This document shows positions 18,737 to 27,613 of a DNA stretch of 64,000 nt, piece by piece. This DNA comes from Chloroflexus sp. Y-396-1 (lineage in GTDB: Bacteria > Chloroflexota > Chloroflexia > Chloroflexales > Chloroflexaceae), in assembly GCF_000516515.1 (NCBI RefSeq), contig NZ_KI911784.1:1-64000 (forward strand), read 5' to 3'. A program made the translations under genes and the position numbers. Each line of letters starts with the position of its first letter. Position 1 is the stretch's first letter. The notes under the pieces were generated by a model. The model was not told the DNA's origin and ran no database searches. It saw nothing but the letters and a program-made list of their open reading frames with translations.

Positions 18737-19497
18737 ATGTTTACGTTTTATCTCTTGCTGACGGTCATTGTATTTATTCTTTCCTTCTTGTCAGGTATGA
18801 TGGGATTAGGTGTTGTGTTCGTTGCTACACCGGTACTCGGCCTGTTTGGGCTGGATCTGAAGCATGAAATTATGCCATTGTCGCTGTGGCTCAATGGAAT
18901 TACTGCTATTTCCAGTGCGATAACGTTGCACGGAAAGGAATGGTTGATTGGCGAACTGCTATTCCTTTACTCATATTAACAACATCGGTAGCACCGATAG
19001 GAGTCTGGCTTTTGCAATTTGTTGCTACGACTACTATCTGGTGGATCTATGTCGGCGTAATCTTATTTCTTTCATATCGAATGGCTTTCCCGCCACCCCA
19101 GGATGATGATAAACCTGGTGTTATCAATGATCAGAATCGTATCAAGGCTGGGATTGCCAGTATCGCGATTGGTATCTTCGCTGGCTTTTTAGGTGTTGGT
19201 CCCGGTTTCTTAATGATGCCAACTCTCGTTCTCCTCGGCTACACGGCACGCATTGCAGCTGCAACAAACGCGGTAATTGTCACGCTGCCCTCCTTTTCGG
19301 CTTTTGTAACCCATCTGATCAATGCTCAGTTTGACATTCTTTTGCTTGGTCTTACCTCGGTCTCAGCAGTATTAGGTGCACAAGCTGGAGCATCCTTCAT
19401 GGCTCGGCGGGTAAAGAGTCTCGTATTGACTCGTATCTTCGCCACAGCGCTTGTATTCCTTGCTCTTCAGCGGCTATGGCCTCTCATGATTGGATAA
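18737..19497 (+). pseudogene. TSUP/TauE-SafE family permease with a frame change
   Basis: Two overlapping frames together make a complete permease. 18737-18979 gives the first half (MFTFYLLLTVIVFILSFLSG, GVVFVATPVLGLFG), ending at a stop. The second frame, readable up to 19497, continues with VDWRTAIPLLILTTSVAP, GIFAGFLGVGPGFLMMPTLVLLGY and ATNAVIVTLPSF, the second TSUP repeat. The joining point is near 18940-18955, where a change of -1 restores about 253 residues. No classical slippery heptamer is visible, so this is a lost base by mutation or a base-call error. The family exports sulfite, sulfur compounds or organic acids. AGGGAGG precedes the ATG. Confidence 0.85.
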
Positions 19498-19516
19498 CGT
19501 ATAGACAACAGGTGAT

Positions 19517-19557
19517 CCCCCTTCCACTTCTTAATATCTCAAGAATGAGGAAGGGGG
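19517..19557 (+). terminator. Hairpin after the TSUP permease
   Basis: CCCCCTTCC (19517-19525) pairs perfectly with GGAAGGGGG (19549-19557), with a partly complementary interior. It sits between convergent genes (TSUP permease and ctaAB). There is no strong T-run. Confidence 0.55.
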
Positions 19558-19684
19558 CAATCAGCCGGAAGATTTCAACACAAGGTGAGACCGATAGCTG
19601 ACACCCTTTTAAAAGTCGCTGTGGTAGGTATTTGAATTCTACATACCCTATTGCAGCACACAGTTTACCGGTCTTTCGCCAAAT

Positions 19685-21448
19685 CTATCCAATGATCAAC
19701 CGGTCGGCAACCATTACCGCGAAGAGAAGTGCCAGGTACAGCAGAGAGTATTTGTACAACCCCCAAATCGCAGCCTGATCACCAACCCGCCAGACAGCCC
19801 AGGCATCGCGCATGAAGCGGAAACCGAGCAGCACCGCCCCGATCAAATAGATCCAGCTCATCGCACCAATTGCCACCGGCAGCAGTGATACCGCCATCAT
19901 AATCGCCGAATAGACCAGAATCTGCCAGCGTGTCTCCGCTTCACCAGCCACGACCGGCAACATCGGCACTCCAGCACGGGCGTAATCCTTCTGCTTCACA
20001 AGGGCCAGCGCCCAAAAATGTGGAGGGGTCCAGTAAAAGATTATCGCAAACAACACGACTGCCATCAGGCTCACCGAACCGGTCACCGCCGTCCAACCGA
20101 CGAGCGGCGGGATCGCACCGGCGCCACCACCGATGATAATGTTCTGCCAGGTGGTTCGCTTGAGCCAGCCGGTGTAGAAGTAGGCATAGTAGACAATCCC
20201 CAGGAAAGCGAACAAGGCGGCCAGCGGCGTAGTAAAGACCCAGAGCACAATGATCGACAATATGCTCAGAATTGCTCCGAAGATAAAAGCCGCACGTGGT
20301 GAAATACGACCGCTCGGCACCGGGCGACGGCTGGTACGGCCCATATTGACGTCAATGTCACTGTCAAACGCACAGTTTATAGCACCGGCGCCACCAGCGG
20401 CCAGATAACCACCGATCATTGTCCAAAGAACCAGCCACCACGAAGGAATTCCAGCCTCGGTAATAAACATTGTTGTAAGAGTGGTAACCAGTAGCAGGGA
20501 GATCACCTTCGGCTTCGTCAGGCTAATGTAATCGGCGATGACGGACCTCCAGGCAGGAGCTGGACGGGCAACCACCGGGGTTGATACAACGTGAAACGGT
20601 ATCCGTTGCAGAGTAACAGCTATCGCCAAGGTACCGGCCCAAAGGATAGTTCCTGCGATCAAGCTTAGCAGATGACCACTTGGCGTGATAAATAATCCCA
20701 CCAGCGCTAGCAGTGCTAATCCCGGCAAGAGGATGCTATAGCGTGGCACCGCTATCGCCAATGCCACTGGCTGTGCAACCGGTTGCAGATGACGGCGCAG
20801 TTCAATCACCATCCAGACCGACAGCAAGGTAGCAAAGCTGACAGCACCAACACTATTTGCCGGTATCGCTGTTGCCATTTCTACCGTTGGCACAACACTT
20901 CGTGCGCCAATCGCCAATACGGCTACACCGGCAGCGGCTGCCGACCACCACGCCATACGGCGTAGACGACGCTGGGTTTGAGCCGCACGTCCGGAAACTC
21001 GCTCTGCCGAAGACTGTTCTGGAATAACGACGAATAAGAGGGTTAGAGTCTGTGCACCAAAAGCCAACAGTGCTCCGCTCAAGTGCCAGACATCGGCGAC
21101 CATTGCCGGTACACCCCAGACCAACAAGGCACCGGCCAGCGCCTGCAAGACAAACAGAAACGCTGCAACAGATGCAAATATACGCGGCAAACCGGCCGTT
21201 TCTGGCCGATGCCAGACGGCAACCATCCCAGTGACGACGGCTAGCAACGCCAGGGCAACCAGTGCCCGGTGGGCTAATGAAATCCAGATCAACGGATTCT
21301 GACTGTTACGTAGTTCTTCCAGACACAGCGGCCACGATAGACACGTCGTCGAACTGCCCGAAACACTCACCAATCCACCGGAAATGATCGTTGCCAGTGT
21401 TAAAAGCCATCCAATCAATAACACTCGAAGAAGAGTACGCGCCGCCAT
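19685..21448 (-). CDS. ctaB: Fused heme A synthase-like / protoheme IX farnesyltransferase (CtaA-CtaB)
   Basis: A 587-residue membrane protein in two parts. Residues 1-150 resemble the first half of CtaA/COX15 (GGLVSVSGSSTTCLSWPLC with paired cysteines, His60 and His122 as heme-ligand candidates). Residues 165-285 add further helices. Residues 300-587 are a UbiA-type prenyltransferase with FDSDID (361-366) and MGRTSRRPVPSGRISP, the CtaB signature for making heme O from heme B. Together they would supply heme O or A for an aerobic terminal oxidase. Similar ctaAB fusions are known in Thermus. The second, conserved half of CtaA is weak here, so full heme A synthase activity is less certain than CtaB. 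Confidence 0.9.
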   Translation of the reverse strand: MAARTLLRVLLIGWLLTLATIISGGLVSVSGSSTTCLSWPLCLEELRNSQNPLIWISLAHRALVALALLAVVTGMVAVWHRPETAGLPRIFASVAAFLFVLQALAGALLVWGVPAMVADVWHLSGALLAFGAQTLTLLFVVIPEQSSAERVSGRAAQTQRRLRRMAWWSAAAAGVAVLAIGARSVVPTVEMATAIPANSVGAVSFATLLSVWMVIELRRHLQPVAQPVALAIAVPRYSILLPGLALLALVGLFITPSGHLLSLIAGTILWAGTLAIAVTLQRIPFHVVSTPVVARPAPAWRSVIADYISLTKPKVISLLLVTTLTTMFITEAGIPSWWLVLWTMIGGYLAAGGAGAINCAFDSDIDVNMGRTSRRPVPSGRISPRAAFIFGAILSILSIIVLWVFTTPLAALFAFLGIVYYAYFYTGWLKRTTWQNIIIGGGAGAIPPLVGWTAVTGSVSLMAVVLFAIIFYWTPPHFWALALVKQKDYARAGVPMLPVVAGEAETRWQILVYSAIMMAVSLLPVAIGAMSWIYLIGAVLLGFRFMRDAWAVWRVGDQAAIWGLYKYSLLYLALLFAVMVADRLIIG

Positions 21449-21475
21449 AACAACCCTCTCTACTCAACTCAGCGG

Positions 21476-21688
21476 CTATGGCAATGCCAGATACGCAGCA
21501 GCAAACAGCGCCAGCGTGGCCAGCGCAGTTAGGATCGTCCAACCCAGATCAGCCCGGCCATCACTGCGTGGCACGTTAGCCAGCGCGGGATGCGGTTGAC
21601 GATACAGGCGCCACGCGGCAAAAATCAATGGAATCTGCCCGCCGATTGCTACAAAAGCTGCAACCCAAAAGATAAACCAGGCCATCAT
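21476..21688 (-). CDS. Small two-helix membrane protein upstream of ctaAB
   Basis: A 70-residue protein with two predicted membrane helices (WFIFWVAAFVAIGGQIPLIFAAW and GWTILTALATLALFAAAYLAL) joined by a short charged loop. It ends 27 bases before the ctaA-ctaB fusion on the same strand and is probably cotranscribed, which suggests a part in oxidase or heme assembly. The second helix resembles the first helix of oxidase subunit II but has no copper ligands. I do not recognise the family. Confidence 0.65.
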   Translation of the reverse strand: MMAWFIFWVAAFVAIGGQIPLIFAAWRLYRQPHPALANVPRSDGRADLGWTILTALATLALFAAAYLALP

Positions 21689-22094
21689 AAGGTCACCCGA
21701 TATTTTGTGGATTCTTTCACGATAATAATACCGACAGCATTATACCATGCGCCAGGTAGCGTTAACAATGAACATTTCGATACAGATTGTCTGCTACCGC
21801 ATCAAGAAGCCCAAAATTCGGTTAAGATCCGTTAACTCTTAATGTGAGGATTGAGAAGTGATACAAGGAGAAGGCATTCCCTATCACCGCTACTCTGATG
21901 CCGCCAGGGGTACGGCGGCGCCGTGCCCCTACATGTCGCCGAAAGGCCCGTATCACATGCCCATCGTCACCTGAACAGGGTCTCAGCTTGTGGGGCAGGG
22001 CGCGTGCGGAATCGCAACGATCTGGCTGAAAGGCAAATGCGTGACCTTAAACTGCTGCTGCAAGATAATGTCGAATAGGCGCTGAGACCAGCAC
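21689..22094. other. Intergenic region with AGGGG palindrome
   Basis: About 400 bases without a supported gene. It holds a 10-bp hairpin at 21906-21930 (AGGGGTACGG / CCGTGCCCCT, one G-T pair), a member of the hairpin family also seen at 6702 and 26330. The ctaAB promoter should lie near 21700-21760. Confidence 0.55.
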
Positions 22095-23036
22095 CTAGCG
22101 CAATCGCACATGATCGATAATCACTGCACTGGTACCAAAGGCTTTCGCCGCATGCTTCATCATCGCCGCTTCACGCGACAGTTCGTCAACCGTCACGCCA
22201 GAGCGGCTCGAAACGCCGCCGATCGCCATTGCCCCTATTGGTATCTGATGTAAATTGCCAGCCCGATCGTAACCGATCAGATAGCCACGCTGACGATCCA
22301 TTTCGTCGTACAATGGTACAATGGCCTGCTCATACTGCGTAACCAGCCATAGCGATAGATCAGCAGCAATAGCCGTTGGACAGAGGATCACGAAATCATC
22401 GCCGCCCACGTGGCCCACAAAGATAGAATGAGGTGCAAACAGTTGTTGCCCCCGTTCGCAGAGCTGAGCGATCAGACGGATAACTTGATCACCACGGGCA
22501 AAGCCATACGCATCGTTAAAGGCTTTAAACTCGTTGACATCAATGTAGAGCAGGGTAAAAGCATCACCCCGCTGGAGGCGATAGCGAATCTCTTCCCCGA
22601 TAAGCACATTGCCGGGTAAACCGGTGAGTGGATTACGCACCGAACGTTTTGTCGTGCGCCGCAGCAATGACCGAATGCGTGCAATCAATTCGGCATCATT
22701 GAACGGTTTAGTTACATAATCATCGGCACCTGTATCAAAACCGATAACCACATCAGCCGGATTGGTCCGTGCCGTGACAATCATAATCGGCAGATGGGCC
22801 GTGCGAGTATCATTACGTAGTTGCCGAATAGCTTCGTAGCCATCAATGCCAGGCAACATTAGGTCGACCAGAATAATATCTGGCAACCGATCTTGCGCCA
22901 TTTGAATCAACGAGTAGCCGTTATCGGCAGTGAGCACCGTGAAGCCGGCTCTTGTCAATGTATCACTGAGCAAAAAGTGAATATTTGGATCGTCGTCGGC
23001 AATCAGGACTGTTGGGATGTGATCTTCTTCAGACAC
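22095..23036 (-). CDS. Response regulator with GGDEF-type output domain
   Basis: About 313 residues. An N-terminal receiver domain (IADDDPNIHFLLSD, phospho-acceptor Asp in IILVDLMLPGIDG, conserved Lys in VTKPF) is followed by a GGDEF domain with VGGDDF in place of GGDEF, a variant usually compatible with diguanylate cyclase activity; the N-terminal GGDEF block NPLTGLPGN and DVNEFKAFND are also present. No I-site RxxD is obvious. The preferred start is GTG 23036, overlapping the dehydrogenase stop by eight bases; the frame continues to 23087. No histidine kinase is adjacent. Confidence 0.88.
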   Translation of the reverse strand: MSEEDHIPTVLIADDDPNIHFLLSDTLTRAGFTVLTADNGYSLIQMAQDRLPDIILVDLMLPGIDGYEAIRQLRNDTRTAHLPIMIVTARTNPADVVIGFDTGADDYVTKPFNDAELIARIRSLLRRTTKRSVRNPLTGLPGNVLIGEEIRYRLQRGDAFTLLYIDVNEFKAFNDAYGFARGDQVIRLIAQLCERGQQLFAPHSIFVGHVGGDDFVILCPTAIAADLSLWLVTQYEQAIVPLYDEMDRQRGYLIGYDRAGNLHQIPIGAMAIGGVSSRSGVTVDELSREAAMMKHAAKAFGTSAVIIDHVRLR

Positions 23037-23973
23037 AGAGCAAAACCTTGAGTTGACCGGGTGCAACCGAAAACGCTTGCAAACCATCGGCGAGTGAATA
23101 GCGAGCGCTAATCAAGGGTGTGGTAACGATGAGTTGACGCTCGAGCAAGCGTAATGCCGGAGCAAAGGGGCCACAACGTGATCCGATGATTTGCACTTCA
23201 TCAACCACCACCATACTCAAATTAAGCTGCGTTTCGGCGGCAAATGTACTTTTCAGGATCAGTCTTCCCCGTGGGCGCACCAATTGACGAGCAATCGCCA
23301 AACCTGACGGGTTACCGGTACAATCGACCACTACATCAAACTGATCATTCTTGATTTCCGCGCTTCTGATGCATTGCACCCCCTGTTGACGATACAACTC
23401 CCATCGTTCAGGATGACGACCAATCAGGGTGAGTTCACAACCGGTCAGTCGCAACACCTGAACAATCATTGCGCCGAGCTTCCCGTCACCGATAACGGCT
23501 ACCCGCTCGGTTGGACGGATATGACTCTGCTCGACAATTTCTAGCGCGGCAGCCAGCGGTTCGGTAAATACAGCCGCTTCATCAGAGACGGTTGCCGGAA
23601 CTTCGTGCAGACAGGATTCGGGTAACGTGAACAGATCGGCCATTGCGCCATCACGCCGATAAATACCGAGCGTGGTACGATGCGGACAGTGGCTGGCATC
23701 ACCGCGTAAACAGGTTGAACAATGCCGACAGGCAGCATTAATCTCGCCGACGACCCGTCGCCCTCGCCAATAGGGGTTATCACTGTCAACTACGGTGCCA
23801 ACGAATTCATGACCGAGGATACCATGAAAATTCATGTATCCGCGAGTGATTTCCAGATCAGTATTACATATTCCGACCAAATGCGGGCGTATCAAAGCTT
23901 CGCCTGGCAGGCGTTGAGGCTCAGGATAATCGGTGCTATATTGGAGATCGCCGTTAAAAAAGATTGCTCGCAT
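23029..23973 (-). CDS. Zinc-dependent MDR-family dehydrogenase
   Basis: A medium-chain dehydrogenase of 314 residues, somewhat short for the family. Catalytic zinc ligands appear in GICNTD (Cys) and GHEFVG (His-Glu), and the structural zinc cluster in ACRHCSTCLRGDASHC. The NAD-binding segment is AVIGDGKLGAMIVQVLRLTG. It resembles threonine or sugar-alcohol dehydrogenase relatives, but the substrate cannot be named. It overlaps the response regulator by eight bases, so the two form an operon of unclear logic. Confidence 0.87.
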   Translation of the reverse strand: MRAIFFNGDLQYSTDYPEPQRLPGEALIRPHLVGICNTDLEITRGYMNFHGILGHEFVGTVVDSDNPYWRGRRVVGEINAACRHCSTCLRGDASHCPHRTTLGIYRRDGAMADLFTLPESCLHEVPATVSDEAAVFTEPLAAALEIVEQSHIRPTERVAVIGDGKLGAMIVQVLRLTGCELTLIGRHPERWELYRQQGVQCIRSAEIKNDQFDVVVDCTGNPSGLAIARQLVRPRGRLILKSTFAAETQLNLSMVVVDEVQIIGSRCGPFAPALRLLERQLIVTTPLISARYSLADGLQAFSVAPGQLKVLLCV

Positions 23974-24030
23974 AACAGAATCTTTTTGTAGATGACAATG
24001 ACAAACTCTATTATACTATATTCCGCTGCC

Positions 24031-24047
24031 TACCGTGTCGCACGGTA
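24031..24047 (+). promoter_or_regulatory. Hairpin in the fmt leader
   Basis: TACCGTG and CACGGTA form a perfect 7-bp stem with loop TCG, ending four bases before the GAGGAG ribosome site. A TATACT -10-like box lies at 24012-24017. It could tune translation or stabilise the message. Confidence 0.4.
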
Positions 24048-24062
24048 AGCGAGGAGAGAGGT

Positions 24063-25004
24063 GTGGAAATGCGTGTTTTGTTCCTGGGAAGTCCATCGTT
24101 TGCCGTGCATGCGTTAGAGGCGTTGATCGCAGCCGGTCATGAGATCGTTGGTGTGGTCACCCAACCCGATCGACCAGCCGGTCGCGAGCGACGGCTTACA
24201 CCACCGCCGGTCAAAGTCGCAGCTCAGGCTCACAATCTGCCCGTTCTTCAACCAGAAACGCTGCGCGACCCGGCAGTTATTGACGCCCTGAGCGCTCTCC
24301 AACCGGAAGTTGGCGTTGTCGCCGCGTATGGTGAGATTCTACGGCGAGCCGTGTTACAAATTCCACCACTGGGGTATCTGAATATTCATCCTTCATTGTT
24401 ACCACTCTACCGTGGACCAACGCCAGTTGCCGGTGCAATTCTGGCCGGTGAGACGGTGACCGGCGTGACCATTATGCTTCTCGATCCAGGGATGGATAGC
24501 GGGCCAATTCTGGCCCAGGCGGTTGTCGATCTCCCACCAACGGCGCGTACCGGCCCGCTAACGGATGAGTTATTCCGTATTGGTGCCCAACTACTGGTAG
24601 AGACCCTGCCACGTTATGCACGGGGAGAAATTGAACCGCGTCCGCAGGATCACAGCCGAGCGACTGTTACCAAAATGCTGAAGAAAGAGGATGGTCGTAT
24701 CGACTGGTCGTTACCGGCTATTGTCATTGAGCGTATGACACGAGCGTATGATCCGTGGCCGGGTGCGTATACCTTCTGGCGTGGTCAACCACTACATATC
24801 ATCAGTGCAGCCGTCGTAGCAAACGAATCGACGGCATCACCAGGTACGGTTATCGGGCGAAGTGAACGGGGGAATCCGCTGGTTCAGACCGGCGGCGATG
24901 TACTTGAACTCCTTGAAGTACAGCCAGCCAGTCGACGGGCAATGAGCGGCTCAGCATGGCTGGCCGGTATCCACGCCGATACCATCAAGTTGGGGAATGG
25001 GTAG
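24063..25004 (+). CDS. fmt: Methionyl-tRNA formyltransferase
   Basis: Formylates initiator Met-tRNA with 10-formyl-tetrahydrofolate. The 313-residue length is typical. The N-terminal FLGSPSFAVHALEALIAAGHEIVGVVTQPDRPAGR, the catalytic Asn-His context NIHPSLLPLYRGPTPV and the LLDPGMDSGPIL block are characteristic; the C-terminal domain with ITRAYDPWPGAYTF-like sequence follows. The start may be GTG 24063 or ATG 24069; GAGGAGAG lies just upstream. No def gene is nearby, unlike many genomes. Confidence 0.95.
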   Translation: MEMRVLFLGSPSFAVHALEALIAAGHEIVGVVTQPDRPAGRERRLTPPPVKVAAQAHNLPVLQPETLRDPAVIDALSALQPEVGVVAAYGEILRRAVLQIPPLGYLNIHPSLLPLYRGPTPVAGAILAGETVTGVTIMLLDPGMDSGPILAQAVVDLPPTARTGPLTDELFRIGAQLLVETLPRYARGEIEPRPQDHSRATVTKMLKKEDGRIDWSLPAIVIERMTRAYDPWPGAYTFWRGQPLHIISAAVVANESTASPGTVIGRSERGNPLVQTGGDVLELLEVQPASRRAMSGSAWLAGIHADTIKLGNG

Positions 25005-25142
25005 CAGATGGCTATGATAGCAGGAGAGATAACGCGATGCGTTATCCCGTCTTGCATTCTACTGCCGAACCTCGTATAATCACAGCTACAGGATTGATCC
25101 AAAACAGTCCCGTTATTGCTTAGCGGTAGGGAGAGCTGAACA

Positions 25143-25577
25143 ATGCCATTCTTCAAAGACGAAGCAGAGCTACGTCAGATTTTGGGCGCACTTTACGATC
25201 AGGTGAAATGCGACCCACAGATTGCGCCACGTATTTGTGAAGGCCGGATCGTCATTCAATTTCGCTACGAAGAGCCCCATGGGATTGCCACGATAGATGC
25301 AGCCCATCCACCAACCCAACCCGGCGCGTATTGCGATGTGTTCTGGGGAGAAGTAGATCTGAAGCCAGATGTGGAGATGAGCATGAAAGCAGATATTGCT
25401 CATCAATTCTGGCATGGCAAGATCAATCTGATGACTGCTCTGGCCCGCCGCCAGATCATCGCGAAAGGTCCCATTCCCAAGATTCTAAAACTCTTGCCGG
25501 CTGTCGAACCGATGTACACACTGTACCCACGAATGCTGCGTGAGATGGGGCGCGAAGACCTGGTGTTGACCAAGTAG
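25143..25577 (+). CDS. SCP2 sterol-binding domain protein
   Basis: A 144-residue single-domain protein. The pattern IVIQFRYEEPHGIATIDA, VEMSMKADIAHQFWHGKINLMTALARRQIIAKGPIPKILKLLPAVEP is that of SCP2-like lipid-binding proteins, which carry fatty acyl-CoAs or other hydrophobic ligands. It has no signal peptide, so it is cytoplasmic. GGGAGAG stands just before the ATG. It ends a few bases before the SH3-type gene. Confidence 0.8.
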   Translation: MPFFKDEAELRQILGALYDQVKCDPQIAPRICEGRIVIQFRYEEPHGIATIDAAHPPTQPGAYCDVFWGEVDLKPDVEMSMKADIAHQFWHGKINLMTALARRQIIAKGPIPKILKLLPAVEPMYTLYPRMLREMGREDLVLTK

Positions 25578-25599
25578 TTTGGGTTCAGCTTCTTCGCCT

Positions 25600-26196
25600 A
25601 TGCCAACCACCAGCGAGATGTACGAACTTGGTGCTGCTGATGCTGAACGCGGTGAATTTAACCCCTTCTACTATCAACACTACTATTACTATCGGCTGGG
25701 GTATGATTCGGTACGCCGTCGGAAGCGGCCAAGATCGGTGATAATTGGCTCGCTAATCCTGATTGGCAGCATCGGGGTACTGTTCATCGGAGCACTGGTA
25801 TGGTTAAGCGGTCGACTCGGCCCGGCTGCTGTTGCTCAGCCAGGTATTACCACAACGGTAATAGTGTTTGTCGAGACACCGTCGCCAATACCACCAACAC
25901 CGACCACACAGCCTTCACCAACCCCCTCACCAACACCAGAACCACCGAGGTTACAAATTGGCGCTCGTGCCGTAGTGGTCAACATCGGCGAATCGGCGCT
26001 GCGTCTGCGCGCCTCACCCGGCTTAACAGCACGAGTGATTGCGCGCATTCCTGCCGGGCGTGAAGTCGTATTGCTCGAGGGTCCGGTTGTGGCCGATGGG
26101 TATACCTGGTGGCGTGTCGCAGTTGGCTCACAGAGCGGCTGGTGTGCAGTGACAACGCCTGACGGGGTGAATTTTCTAGAACCACTCGCGCCGTGA
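25600..26196 (+). CDS. Membrane-anchored SH3-like domain protein
   Basis: About 198 residues: a Tyr-rich N-terminal stretch (YYQHYYYYRLGYDSVRRRKRP), one membrane helix (VIIGSLILIGSIGVLFIGALVWL), a Pro/Thr-rich spacer (PTPTTQPSPTPSPTPEPP) and a bacterial SH3-like domain (ALRLRASPGLTARVIARIPAGREVVLLEGP...WWRVAVGSQSGW). Such domains bind cell-wall or peptide ligands outside the membrane. The start is uncertain: ATG 25600 is chosen, with TTG 25579 possible and no clear ribosome site for either. Confidence 0.75.
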   Translation: MPTTSEMYELGAADAERGEFNPFYYQHYYYYRLGYDSVRRRKRPRSVIIGSLILIGSIGVLFIGALVWLSGRLGPAAVAQPGITTTVIVFVETPSPIPPTPTTQPSPTPSPTPEPPRLQIGARAVVVNIGESALRLRASPGLTARVIARIPAGREVVLLEGPVVADGYTWWRVAVGSQSGWCAVTTPDGVNFLEPLAP

Positions 26197-26329
26197 GGTC
26201 GAGAGACGGTTGTAACCACCCTTCCTGATCCGAAATATTATCCTCTTGGATGATATGGAGGATACGACGTCGCCTGCCTGTCAGATCATTACGATTCCGA
26301 CACAGACCCATTCCGCAGTAGAGGCACAG

Positions 26330-26354
26330 CGGTGCTGTGCCTCTGATAGCACCT
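26330..26354. repeat. 11-bp perfect hairpin
   Basis: AGAGGCACAGC and GCTGTGCCTCT pair perfectly around GGT. It lies in the non-coding stretch 26197-26473 between convergent genes and may terminate transcription from either side; there is no T-run. It resembles the AGGGG..CCCCT hairpins of the window. Confidence 0.6.
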
Positions 26355-26473
26355 TACCTCTCCGTAACGCAGGATCGTCCCCATAGTGAAACTGTGCTCG
26401 CGCTACAGAGTGCGTCTGGAGTCTCTTCACCGCAACCCATTGAGACAGGTATCAGGAAGCCACATCTGCCGCT

Positions 26474-27154
26474 TTATCTTCTCGCCGTTGTAGAAGATTC
26501 GAGCAAGGCGGCGTAAGGGCCACGCTGCGCCGGTGGTAGCATTGCCGCAATCTTCAACATCATCTCATTCGTCAACTGTTCCATGACATCAGTCGGAATC
26601 TTGTTGTCAGGAAGCGGGTCAACACGGTATGGCTCACCAATCGTTATATGCACCGGCTTACGCAATAACGTCCCGCGAAAACCATGCTCGGTACCGGTGA
26701 TAGCCATCGGAACAATCGGTACACCAGCTTGCATCGCCAATCGAACCGCTCCTCCACGACCGGGCTGTAATATCCCATTACGACTACGATGTCCTTCTGG
26801 AAAGATCAGCAACACCGCACCGTTGCGAAGCGCTTCGGTAGCGGCTTCAAGGGCTGCCAGATCGCGTTTACCACGTCGAATTGGGATTACGTCCATCTTG
26901 CGAAAGAACCAAGCGGCCAATGGATGCGAAAATATCTCGATCTTGGCCAGCCACGAGAGGCGATACCGGAAAGGCAGCATAGCACCCACTGCGGGAATGT
27001 CTACCCAGTTGATATGGTTCATCACCAGGATCATCCCGCCCTGTTCGCGTGGCGGTAAACGATCGAGGCCCTCGATAGACCAGCGCCACCAACCGATCAA
27101 ACGAAAGAAGTTGATGAGAAGATAGAGAAAACCATAGACAATGTAAGCAAACAT
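26474..27154 (-). CDS. plsC: 1-acyl-sn-glycerol-3-phosphate acyltransferase (PlsC family)
   Basis: Membrane-associated acyltransferase of 226 residues making phosphatidic acid. The catalytic motif NHINWVD (NHxxxxD), the substrate motif FPEGHRSRNG and the MAITGTEHGF block are present, after an N-terminal hydrophobic helix (YIVYGFLYLLINFFRLIGWW). ATG 27154 is chosen because GAGGAC lies just upstream and it leaves 10 bases to the preceding gene; the frame runs to 27202. It is third in a minus-strand group with yigZ and a DUF2231 gene. Confidence 0.9.
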   Translation of the reverse strand: MFAYIVYGFLYLLINFFRLIGWWRWSIEGLDRLPPREQGGMILVMNHINWVDIPAVGAMLPFRYRLSWLAKIEIFSHPLAAWFFRKMDVIPIRRGKRDLAALEAATEALRNGAVLLIFPEGHRSRNGILQPGRGGAVRLAMQAGVPIVPMAITGTEHGFRGTLLRKPVHITIGEPYRVDPLPDNKIPTDVMEQLTNEMMLKIAAMLPPAQRGPYAALLESSTTARR

Positions 27155-27164
27155 GCTGTCCTCA

Positions 27165-27602
27165 CTATCGGCCCAGATCAAATCCAAAGACGAGGCGACC
27201 ACCTAACCAGCCGCCCAACACCAGGAAAATCACGCCGGCGAAATGCCAACCGAGGTAGGCATTTCGCTGTGCCACATCGTTCAGAATAGCGTGCTGCCGC
27301 CGTCGCATCAGCCACACACGCCCGTAGCACAGTGTGGCGGCTAGACTCGCCGCGGCATGGCCGTTCACCCACAGAATGACCGGATCGTCAGGCGCAATTT
27401 GCGGGCCGGCGAGTTGCCAGGCAGCGTCGATCAAACCGCTTACTATTGCCAGCGCAGCCCCTATCAGGCCAAAGATCAGGCAGTGCCAAGAACTCTGTTC
27501 CCATTGCATACGACCGGTACGCAGGGCAATAAATGTGAATAGAGTGCTGGCCAACAGCAACCCGATAGGAATGTGAACCGTCGCAGGATGGAGTGCGTAC
27601 AT
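27165..27602 (-). CDS. DUF2231-type membrane protein
   Basis: About 145 residues with four hydrophobic helices. The opening MYALHPATVHIPIGLLLASTLFTFIAL is the DUF2231 hallmark, with two conserved histidines that may bind heme or metal; further helices are at CLIFGLIGAALAIVSGLID, AAASLAATLCYGRVWLM and WHFAGVIFLVLGGWLGGRLVFG. The function is unknown. ATG 27602 is preferred over TTG 27611. It sits between yigZ and plsC. Confidence 0.8.
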   Translation of the reverse strand: MYALHPATVHIPIGLLLASTLFTFIALRTGRMQWEQSSWHCLIFGLIGAALAIVSGLIDAAWQLAGPQIAPDDPVILWVNGHAAASLAATLCYGRVWLMRRRQHAILNDVAQRNAYLGWHFAGVIFLVLGGWLGGRLVFGFDLGR

Positions 27603-27613
27603 ATTCACCAAAA

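Noticed and set aside
18930-18960. Programmed ribosomal frameshift in the TSUP permease
   Set aside because: No X-XXY-YYZ heptamer and no following stem seen; lost base is simpler.
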